Of a stretch of DNA of 20,952 nucleotides, positions 15,476 through 20,952 are shown in pieces. A model generated the notes under the pieces. It ran no database searches. It had not been told where the DNA came from and saw only the letters and a program-made list of their open reading frames with translations. The stretch comes from Fibrobacter sp. UBA4375 (lineage in GTDB: Bacteria; Fibrobacterota; Fibrobacteria; Fibrobacterales; Fibrobacteraceae): positions 11,892 to 32,843 of the forward strand of contig DGRZ01000108.1 of NCBI GenBank assembly GCA_002391195.1, read 5' to 3'. Position numbers and translations under genes: made by a program. Each line of letters starts with the position of its first letter. Position 1 is the first letter of the stretch.

Positions 15476-17309
15476 ATTTCTTGGCCAGTTCGTCCAGAGA
15501 AATCCGCATAAGGGTCGGAGTGCCGTAGGGGGATTTTAAGGGGTCTTCGGTAGCCATCAGCTGGCTTACCAGCCTGGACATTTCTTCGGGTTTCAGCTTG
15601 TCGCCCGCCTGGAAGGCGTTAGTTTTGGCCCAGGCTTTGGCCATGGACTCCTGAACTTTGGCGAGGTCTGCTTTCCCTCCGTTCTCGATGCAGTCTTCCA
15701 AGAACTCGTGGACCGACTTTGCTGCTCTGGAAATGGGCAGGTTACAGGGAATGGACCTGATCTGGAATTCCGAACCGCCGAAAGGCTCTACATAAAATCC
15801 CAGGGTTTTCAGGGAATCTTTTACAGAGTCGAAAATTTCTCGTTCCATTCTGGAAAATTCAGTGAGCTCCGGGAACAACAGCTCTTGACTGTCGATGGAG
15901 CCTCCGTTCTTCAGAATCTCCAGAGCTTGTTCGTATAGAATTCGGCTATGGGCGGCATGTTGGTCAATGACCAAAAGCCCTTCGGAATCTTCGCTTACAA
16001 TATAGGTGTTTGCCGTCTGGAATACCGCCGGGGGAGCCCAGGGGGTGTTTTCGGGTTCGGGGGCTTCCTTGTTCCAGAGGGGGTCCTGCAGGGAATCTTC
16101 CAGAGAAATAAGCTTGCCCGCTTCGGGCTGTGAAAACAGGTCCTGGACTTCGTCTTTGTCGGGAGTGTAACGGCTGGTTCCGCTGTCCTTGAACCGCGGA
16201 GCCGAGGCGTTGAATTCCTGAAATTTCGGAGATGCAATGGAGGATTGGTCATTGGTCGGAACTTCTGTTCCGATTCCGTCTGCTATTTCTGAACTTAAAT
16301 CGATAAGGGGGGAGTTCTTTTCTAGATCTTCTCGGAAGGTCTCCCGGATAGCGTGGGTCACTACCAGGAATACCAAGTTCTGGTTTGCAAAACGGACTTC
16401 CCTTTTGGCGGGGTGCACGTTGACGTCGAACTCCATGTCCGGCATGTCCAGGAATAGGACCGTCACAGGCTTGCAGTTGACGCCGTAGGGCTCATAAGCC
16501 TGGCTGATGGCCTTGGCGATGGCCTTGTTCTCGATGGGCCTGTTCCGCAGGTATAGGTACTGGTGATACCGTTTGCCGTTTTGTTCCGTAGTAGGCGAAA
16601 TAAAGCCGGTCACGTGGACGCCTGCTTCGGTGTAGTCCACCGGGAGCATCTTTTTGGCAATGCCCGACCCGATGGCTTCGGCGATGCGGGTCCGGAGCTC
16701 TCCGGGGACTCCGATAAATACGGACTTTTCGCCTACCTTGTAGTCGATACGGATTTCGGGGTGGGCCAGCGCAATTTTCAAGACGACGTCTAGAATCTTG
16801 GAGGATTCCGCCACCTCGCTTCCGAGAAATGTCCTCCGGACAGGGGTGTTGTAAAAAAGGTCTTCGATAAGGAAAGTTGTACCTCGGCTGGCGGCCACAC
16901 CTTCTCTTTCGATGACGTTTCCGCCATGAAGCACAATGCGGTTGCTTTCGCCCTGGTCCGTGGCGCTGGTGATTGTCATTTTAGACACGGCGGCGATTGA
17001 GGCTACCGCTTCGCCGCGGAACCCGTTGGTGTGCAGGTGGAACAGATCGTCGGCACTGCTCAACTTAGAGGTGGTGTGCCGCAGGTAGCACAGGTCCAGG
17101 TCTGCCTGTCCCATGCCCTTGCCGTTGTCGGACACTACGATTTTTTGCTTGCCGCCCTGCTCGATTTGCACCTGGATACGGGTCGCGCCAGCGTCTATGG
17201 CGTTCTCCAAAAGCTCCTTGACTGCCGATGCAGGTCGCTCAATTACCTCGCCTGCGGCGATTTTATTGATGATTTCATCGGGCAAAATGTGTATTTTGGC
17301 GGATTCCAC
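15465..17309 (-). CDS. mutL: DNA mismatch repair protein MutL (endonuclease motifs degenerate)
   Basis: About 614 residues. The N-terminal GHKL ATPase is intact: NKIAAGEVIERPASAVKELL with catalytic Glu and Mg-binding Asn of the KELLEN segment, DNGKGM, RHTTSKL and GFRGEAVASI, then the transducer domain. After a low-complexity linker (roughly 345-435) comes the dimerisation domain. Here the endonuclease motif DQHAxxE reads DQHAAHS, the SCKxxIKAN motif reads AWAKTN, and the CPHGRP motif reads SPYGTP. It therefore should match MutS and dimerise but probably cannot nick DNA. The start is GTG at 17309 or TTG at 17315; neither has a ribosome-binding site, and both sit in a hairpin. The 3' end overlaps lpxB. 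The divergent neighbour is a gene of unknown function. Confidence 0.95.
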   Translation of the reverse strand: MESAKIHILPDEIINKIAAGEVIERPASAVKELLENAIDAGATRIQVQIEQGGKQKIVVSDNGKGMGQADLDLCYLRHTTSKLSSADDLFHLHTNGFRGEAVASIAAVSKMTITSATDQGESNRIVLHGGNVIEREGVAASRGTTFLIEDLFYNTPVRRTFLGSEVAESSKILDVVLKIALAHPEIRIDYKVGEKSVFIGVPGELRTRIAEAIGSGIAKKMLPVDYTEAGVHVTGFISPTTEQNGKRYHQYLYLRNRPIENKAIAKAISQAYEPYGVNCKPVTVLFLDMPDMEFDVNVHPAKREVRFANQNLVFLVVTHAIRETFREDLEKNSPLIDLSSEIADGIGTEVPTNDQSSIASPKFQEFNASAPRFKDSGTSRYTPDKDEVQDLFSQPEAGKLISLEDSLQDPLWNKEAPEPENTPWAPPAVFQTANTYIVSEDSEGLLVIDQHAAHSRILYEQALEILKNGGSIDSQELLFPELTEFSRMEREIFDSVKDSLKTLGFYVEPFGGSEFQIRSIPCNLPISRAAKSVHEFLEDCIENGGKADLAKVQESMAKAWAKTNAFQAGDKLKPEEMSRLVSQLMATEDPLKSPYGTPTLMRISLDELAKKFSR

Positions 17310-17319
17310 GGCCAAAATA
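17292..17319 (-). promoter_or_regulatory. Hairpin over the mutL translation start
   Basis: A perfect 9-bp inverted repeat, tattttggc (17292-17300) / gccaaaata (17311-17319), with a 10-nt loop. In mutL mRNA the candidate TTG start lies in the 5' arm and the GTG start (17309-17307) lies in the loop. No Shine-Dalgarno sequence precedes either. It may control translation initiation, or be a chance structure. Confidence 0.35.
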
Positions 17320-17329
17320 TAGCCATTTT

Positions 17330-17357
17330 TTGTTTTTTATGTTTTTTTTACTATATT
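17330..17357 (+). promoter_or_regulatory. Candidate promoter of the 433-aa unknown gene
   Basis: TTGTTT (17330-17335), a 16-bp T-rich spacer and TATATT (17352-17357) resemble a sigma-70-type promoter. It would give a leader of about 45 nt carrying GAGG 5 nt before the GTG start at 17409. The T-tract (17326-17350) may also influence the divergent mutL promoter. Confidence 0.4.
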
Positions 17358-17408
17358 GCTACAAGAGACTAACGCCAATCCTAGGCGGCTTGTCGGAGTG
17401 AGGTTATC

Positions 17409-18710
17409 GTGTTATCGAATCTGTTTTTACAGTTTACACATATTGAGCTGCTGATTTCTTACCCTGTCAAGGACCTCTTGACTTTGGTAAAAAAAGACCC
17501 TCGCTTTACGGTAAAGACTCTAAATGACATTTACTTTGAAGATTCCTTCGTTGATGAGAGCGTTCACCGTCTGATTATGAATACGGTGGTGAACTGGCTT
17601 TATGAGCGGGGCGAAAATCCCGATGCCTTTGTGCAGCGTATTATTGACCGCTGCGCCGCTTTTGAAGGGGTTCCTGCCCGTAGTGTGCTGCGCTCTTACC
17701 TTCCTTATGTGTCTCAGTTCTATGCCACCAAGGATGTGCGTCAGCTCTGCCTGGATATTATCCCCAAGCGTTACCCCTTGCTTACCGATCCCAAGTTCCT
17801 CCGTCGTGAGGTGGTGGACGGAAACCGAAAGGAATATTTCTCGTTCCGTTTCGATTCTCCGGGCATGTTGGTGACGAACCCCATGCGGTGGTTCAACGGT
17901 TTAGTACAAATTGGCCCTATCCTTTTGGATACTCCGCCCTACGAACACATGGAATTTAAGGCTGCTCAGACCTCTTTCATTGAAGCCTTGGAAAACAGGG
18001 CTACCGCTGAAATGCGGGATGACGGCTTTGTTTATGTGAATGGCCGTGCCGTGGGTAAGAATATGACCTTCGGGGACTGCCTCGAAGAAAATGGCCTAGA
18101 ATGGGAATTTGATGCCGAAAAGAAAATGACCTGCGTCAAAGCCCTCGAAGACGTGGTGGATGAGAAGGTTGGCGCAGTCCTTATCCATAAGGGCTGTTAC
18201 TATGGTGCCCCTGCCGCAATCGTATTTTTTGATTACAAGGCCGATGTGGTGGCTCCGGAGCCCTTCAATAAGCTGATGAGTGCCGTGGTCAAGCAGGAAT
18301 TTGATTCCTGGAAGCCCATCCAGAAGGCTCAGGAGCAGCTTTTGGAAGGCTTAAACGACTCCGTGACGGTCATTTACTATAAGAGCGATGATTCCATTTC
18401 GGTGAACAGCAAGCACCTGATGCGCAACGTGCCTGCCCGAATCCTTAGAAACTTGCTCCGCGAATACACCGCAACAGGTCGTGAAGAATACGAGAACCGC
18501 GAATTCAAGAGGGATCCGGCTATCTGTATGGACCCGCTCCGCCCGAACTTCGAAAGCCGCCTGAACCGCGTCATTGCCCATATTAACGGCACCGACGACA
18601 AGGACGGCAATGTCACGGAAGGCGTCAAGAAGTACTTTGAAATTGAACGTCACCGTCGTGGCGGGTTCAGGTTTGTGCCTAAGTGCAAGATTATATTTAG
18701 AGAAGAGTAG
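17409..18710 (+). CDS. Conserved-looking protein of unknown function
   Basis: 433 residues; I do not recognise the family. No signal peptide or membrane segment is evident, so it is probably cytosolic. The N-terminal 110 residues are mostly helical (for example ESVHRLIMNTVVNWLYERG and RSVLRSYLPYVSQFYATKD). The middle holds beta-rich stretches (GAVLIHKGCYYGAPAAIVFF). The C-terminal 110 residues, from ISVNSKHLMRNVPARILRNL through SRLNRVIAHING to HRRGGFRFVP, follow the strand-helix-helix-strand order of a winged-helix regulator C-terminus, though this is only pattern resemblance. The GTG start at 17409 has GAGG 5 nt upstream and a candidate promoter further up. It stands alone, divergent from mutL. 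Codon use resembles the housekeeping genes, so it is unlikely to be a recent arrival. Confidence 0.8.
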   Translation: MLSNLFLQFTHIELLISYPVKDLLTLVKKDPRFTVKTLNDIYFEDSFVDESVHRLIMNTVVNWLYERGENPDAFVQRIIDRCAAFEGVPARSVLRSYLPYVSQFYATKDVRQLCLDIIPKRYPLLTDPKFLRREVVDGNRKEYFSFRFDSPGMLVTNPMRWFNGLVQIGPILLDTPPYEHMEFKAAQTSFIEALENRATAEMRDDGFVYVNGRAVGKNMTFGDCLEENGLEWEFDAEKKMTCVKALEDVVDEKVGAVLIHKGCYYGAPAAIVFFDYKADVVAPEPFNKLMSAVVKQEFDSWKPIQKAQEQLLEGLNDSVTVIYYKSDDSISVNSKHLMRNVPARILRNLLREYTATGREEYENREFKRDPAICMDPLRPNFESRLNRVIAHINGTDDKDGNVTEGVKKYFEIERHRRGGFRFVPKCKIIFREE

Positions 18711-18890
18711 AACTCTTTGTAAGAAAGAAATAGAAATTTAAATAAGAAAAACAAAAGTTCCAAAGCCCCAAAGAATTGGTATATTATGAGCGTTGGGATA
18801 TTAATGGGTAAATCTTAGGACAATTTATATCATTGCTCCCCTCCTGATGAGTTCTAAGTTCTTTTAATTTCTCAATATTTTCTCCTTCTT
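18711..18890 (+). other. AT-rich noncoding stretch; long 3' UTR or possible small RNA
   Basis: 180 nt with no credible ORF between the preceding stop and a strong terminator. It holds TATATTAT near 18779-18786, which could be a -10 box for a short transcript of about 130 nt ending at the terminator. It also holds the 12-mer agttctaagttc (18850-18861), found exactly at 4696-4707 in another intergenic region. No known RNA family was recognised. Confidence 0.3.
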
Positions 18891-18925
18891 AGGAAAGGTC
18901 CCCCGCGAGGGGGGCCTTTCTTATC
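18891..18925 (+). terminator. Strong intrinsic terminator
   Basis: GGTCCCCC-GCGA-GGGGGGCC with a GNRA-type tetraloop, extended by AGGAAA pairing with TTTCTT. In total the 14-bp stem (18891-18904 / 18909-18922) has two G-T pairs. The TTTCTTA tail follows the GC core on the plus strand. It ends transcription from the 433-aa gene, or from a small RNA upstream of it. Confidence 0.8.
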
Positions 18926-19002
18926 GTATGAACCACCCAGACTTTGAACCTGGATGCTTCTGAAAAGGATAGGGGAATGCTTTCCCCTCGCTTCAGCTGC
19001 AT

Positions 19003-19085
19003 GTCATCCCTGCGTTTTTTCTTGTCATCCTCGCCCATTCGACCTTGCTCAGGGCAGGCTCCGGCGAGGATCCATCATCATCTTG
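19003..19085. repeat. REP-like intergenic inverted repeat
   Basis: A perfect 9-bp inverted repeat, atcctcgcc (19027-19035) / ggcgaggat (19063-19071), encloses a GC-rich core, ttgctcagggcaggctcc, and is preceded by gtcatccc and gtcatcct. This is the style of dispersed REP/intergenic palindromes in many bacterial genomes. Copy number cannot be judged from one window. Confidence 0.55.
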
Positions 19086-19122
19086 GTGGGGATCTCCATG
19101 CATCTTCCGCTACCCCTTCGCC

Positions 19123-19137
19123 TAGGGCTCCGCCCTA
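19123..19137. repeat. Small perfect hairpin
   Basis: TAGGGC-TCC-GCCCTA, a 6-bp perfect stem with a 3-nt loop, lies just beyond the stop of the L,D-transpeptidase remnant. There is no T-run after it on the minus strand, so a terminator role is unclear. Its TAGGGC/GCCCTA stem recalls the other hairpin repeats in this window. Confidence 0.45.
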
Positions 19138-19149
19138 AAACCGGATTTT

Positions 19150-19263
19150 CTAGGGTTTGATGGTTATCGGAGTTCCGTCTTTTACTGCGTCGTAAATTTC
19201 TTCGATTTCGTCGTTGGTGACCGCGATGCAACCTGCGGTCCAGTCCTTCCACTTGTGCCAAAA
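19150..19263 (-). pseudogene. L,D-transpeptidase (YkuD) C-terminal remnant
   Basis: A 37-codon open stretch ends in TAG and encodes the conserved end of the YkuD catalytic domain: HKWKD, then WTAGCIAVTNDEIEEIYDAV, then KDGTPITIKP. The T-A-G-C-I segment corresponds to the catalytic Cys motif (S/T-x-G-C), and GTPITI to the final strand. Intact enzymes make 3-3 cross-links in peptidoglycan or attach proteins to it. Here there is a TAG in frame directly upstream, no start codon and no first half of the domain, so this is a broken gene. It begins 17 nt after the stop of the secreted-protein gene, which suggests the two genes to its right replaced or interrupted its 5' part. Confidence 0.8.
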
Positions 19264-19280
19264 CTAAAAGAGTAATCTTT

Positions 19281-20498
19281 TTACTTAAAGAGTCCAAGGC
19301 CAAGCCCGACAAATGCCCTGATGGCGATGACATCGGCGGCATACATGTTTACGTCGAAGCCGAAATGGATTGTCGCGGAAACTTTTCTATAGTCCTCGTT
19401 GTCGACGGGGCCGTTGACGGTGTATTCGTAACGGATTCCCAGGGAATAGAAAAACTGTTCGTGCGTATCGTCCTCAGCCGGGATAGATTCATCCCCGGAA
19501 CTACCGCTGTAGTGGCATAATTTGACCGTAGGGATAATCCTGTGGTCCGTATTGTCGAAAACCGGATAGCCATAGCTGATGTATGGAGCTACACCGCCTG
19601 CGGTTTCCCCGCCCTTGTGGTAGATCTCTTCGTAGCGGATGTCGTCCCCTTCATTTTTTCCGAATCCGACGCTAAATCCTAAACCGAAGTCCCCTTTCGA
19701 CGTTATTACCCTTGCGGAAATATCCCCGCCGTAGAACCTGATTTTGTTGAAGGACTCGTCAATGGTTGGCATCGCCATAAAAAAAGAAAGGTCCATTGCG
19801 AATATTCGACGTGATGTATAATGCCTTAACTGAGATCTCTCGTACAATCCCAGATGGTAGTCCATTGCAACGGAGTCAACTTGTTGGTCTATAAGTTGCG
19901 CGAGTTCCCTACGTTCTTTTTTGGATAAAGAATCCCGCTTCATCCGGTATGTTAGTTGTGAGAGTGCACTTTGTACCCTATGGCGGATATTTGGTTTTTG
20001 CTGTGCTACAGTTGAATCGATATGTTGCTTTTGCTCAAGGTATATTCGGTAATACGATGTATCTGGAAGTTTTGAGGAAAATTGGTCAATTCCTTCTTCA
20101 TCATTATATTCAAAAAACTGAAATTGTCCTCGCGATATGTAAAAGCCGCTCCCTATTGGCTTTTGGGAAGAACAACGTAGCAGGTACCGGCATGACCAAT
20201 TAAGTAAAACCTCTTGCCGAAGTGAATCCAGCGGTTCTTCGGGGTGTTCCGCATAAAAAAGAATAAGGCTGTCCCGAATGGGGTTAAAAACCGCTTCAAA
20301 AGAATATGCGTCTGTTGCAGCGTTTATCAGGGATGAATCAGGCAATGAAAAGAGTTTTGTGACGGAATCCGCTATAATCGGCATTGAGTCAATGCTCGAT
20401 TCGTATTCCTCTGGATCAACACAGTCTAAACACATGCGAATGGAGCCCGCAAAAACTTGCGCAACTAGAACAAATATGATTAGGAAGGTCGCCTTCAT
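19281..20498 (-). CDS. Secreted protein with beta-rich C-terminus, unknown function
   Basis: 405 residues; family not recognised. A clear signal peptide (MKATFLIIFVLVAQVFA, probable cut after A17) is followed by a CLDC motif (C23/C26). The centre is helical and highly charged (SQLTYRMKRDSLSKKERREL). From about residue 235 short alternating strands dominate (FGLGFSVGFGKN, GGVAPYISYGYPVF, FFYSLGIRYEYTV, ATIHFGFDVNMYA, AFVGLGLGLF), as in a small outer-membrane barrel. Location in the outer membrane or periplasm is inferred. ATG 20498 lies 11 nt after the stop of the preceding gene, so both are probably one transcript. Base composition and codon use are less biased than in the core genes, consistent with accessory DNA. 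Confidence 0.75.
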   Translation of the reverse strand: MKATFLIIFVLVAQVFAGSIRMCLDCVDPEEYESSIDSMPIIADSVTKLFSLPDSSLINAATDAYSFEAVFNPIRDSLILFYAEHPEEPLDSLRQEVLLNWSCRYLLRCSSQKPIGSGFYISRGQFQFFEYNDEEGIDQFSSKLPDTSYYRIYLEQKQHIDSTVAQQKPNIRHRVQSALSQLTYRMKRDSLSKKERRELAQLIDQQVDSVAMDYHLGLYERSQLRHYTSRRIFAMDLSFFMAMPTIDESFNKIRFYGGDISARVITSKGDFGLGFSVGFGKNEGDDIRYEEIYHKGGETAGGVAPYISYGYPVFDNTDHRIIPTVKLCHYSGSSGDESIPAEDDTHEQFFYSLGIRYEYTVNGPVDNEDYRKVSATIHFGFDVNMYAADVIAIRAFVGLGLGLFK

Positions 20499-20509
20499 TT
20501 ACTTAACCG

Positions 20510-20952
20510 CTAATCAAAAGGCCATGGCGGAGCATTATCACTTTGTTTATGGCATAGTTCTGTATATTCAATTTCGATGAAATAAGTGGAGTCTATACCA
20601 CAATCGTTCACAATGGGAACAAAACGCTGTTCTATGTAGTATGTGGAATCCTCGTCAATAGAGGCAAAATCATAATTTGGCGGTAAAGACGAATCATAGT
20701 TAAAGTGTTCGTGCAAAGTAGATCTTGTTCCTGTGGAATCATAGAAGGCTCTTTCCGTAGAGTAAAAGGTTTCTATCCAAGTAGAAGTTCTTCCTTTACG
20801 GACATTGAACGAGACTACGGGAAATATCGTCTTCTTGTCGCCGCAAAAAACGGTTTCCGCCATAAAAAAACGGCCGTACTCCCAGTCCGAATCCTTTAAG
20901 TCGTCTGTATCCTCGTCTACCCGGAGTCTTCTGAATGAATCTGCAGGATTGT
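20510..20952 (-). CDS. Partial gene of unknown function (5' end outside window)
   Basis: The frame is open from the window edge to a TAG at 20510, at least 147 codons. An internal ATG at 20863 is unlikely to be the start, because coding-like sequence (ADSFRRLRVDEDTDDLKDSD, then WEYGRFF) continues upstream without a stop. The visible part is rich in Asp, Ser, Thr and Tyr with alternating strands (TSTWIETFYST, DSTYYIEQRFVPIV, DSTYFIEIEYTEL), as in an extracytoplasmic protein. It ends in NAPPWPFD. No family is recognised. It precedes the secreted beta-rich gene by 11 nt and probably works with it. Confidence 0.65.
   Translation of the reverse strand, partial: NPADSFRRLRVDEDTDDLKDSDWEYGRFFMAETVFCGDKKTIFPVVSFNVRKGRTSTWIETFYSTERAFYDSTGTRSTLHEHFNYDSSLPPNYDFASIDEDSTYYIEQRFVPIVNDCGIDSTYFIEIEYTELCHKQSDNAPPWPFD

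Noticed and set aside
17326..17350. T-rich tract as a terminator
   Set aside because: No stem precedes it on either strand, and it lies between divergent gene starts, so it is more likely a promoter element.
18790..18820. Ten-codon ORF beginning MSVGILMGKS
   Set aside because: Too short, with no ribosome-binding site; it stops at TAG and shows no supporting signal.
19049..19342. 97-codon minus-strand ORF
   Set aside because: It runs out of frame through the end of the secreted-protein gene, the L,D-transpeptidase remnant and the REP-like repeat; its Arg-rich sequence is not protein-like.

Overview
The window looks like a chromosomal segment of a Gram-negative (diderm) bacterium. It encodes lipid A disaccharide synthase (LpxB), a lipoprotein, a secreted beta-rich protein and a membrane-lipid flippase-like protein. 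The gene set, the AroK-AroB fusion, the partial use of Shine-Dalgarno sites and the short CTAG/GTAAC-type intergenic repeats suggest Fibrobacter or a close relative. That assignment is inference; no rRNA or other decisive marker is present.

Layout. 1-98: a 14-bp tandem repeat running up to the stop codon of the first gene. 85-2570 (minus): aroE followed by an aroK-aroB fusion, joined by a TAATG stop/start overlap (shikimate pathway). 2654-4664 (plus): der, a double-GTPase ribosome-assembly factor, whose 3' end overlaps plsY by 86 bp. 4665-4803: a long hairpin repeat. 4804-5835 (plus): gpsA. GpsA makes the glycerol-3-phosphate that PlsY acylates, so the pair supplies phospholipid precursors. 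5832-6794 (minus): a flippase-like membrane protein convergent with gpsA; the two stop codons share one CTAG. 6835-10352 (plus): a SAM methyltransferase, a lipoprotein with two clear tandem LamG-like domains, and a family 2 glycosyltransferase, tightly spaced and probably an envelope or surface-glycan operon. 10452-15475 (plus): dnaE (with a large insertion) and lpxB. 15465-17309 (minus): mutL, convergent with lpxB and overlapping it by 11 bp. 17409-18710 (plus): an unrecognised 433-aa protein. 18711-19280: a noncoding stretch holding a strong intrinsic terminator, REP-like inverted repeats and a small remnant of an L,D-transpeptidase gene. 19281-20952 (minus): a secreted protein with a beta-rich C-terminus, preceded by a gene cut off by the window edge.

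Most of the window is compact housekeeping DNA with short or negative intergenic distances. The accessory parts are the LamG lipoprotein cluster (about 6.8-10.4 kb) and the right end (18.7-21 kb). The points most worth a second look are the L,D-transpeptidase fragment with no start, a MutL whose endonuclease motifs are all degenerate, a hairpin that places the mutL GTG start in its loop, the der/plsY overprint, intergenic hairpins with compensating changes, and a 13-bp repeat/palindrome cluster in the 6.8 kb divergent promoter. I found no CRISPR array, prophage, insertion sequence, tRNA or rRNA, and nothing that clearly amounts to a new defence or biosynthetic system.
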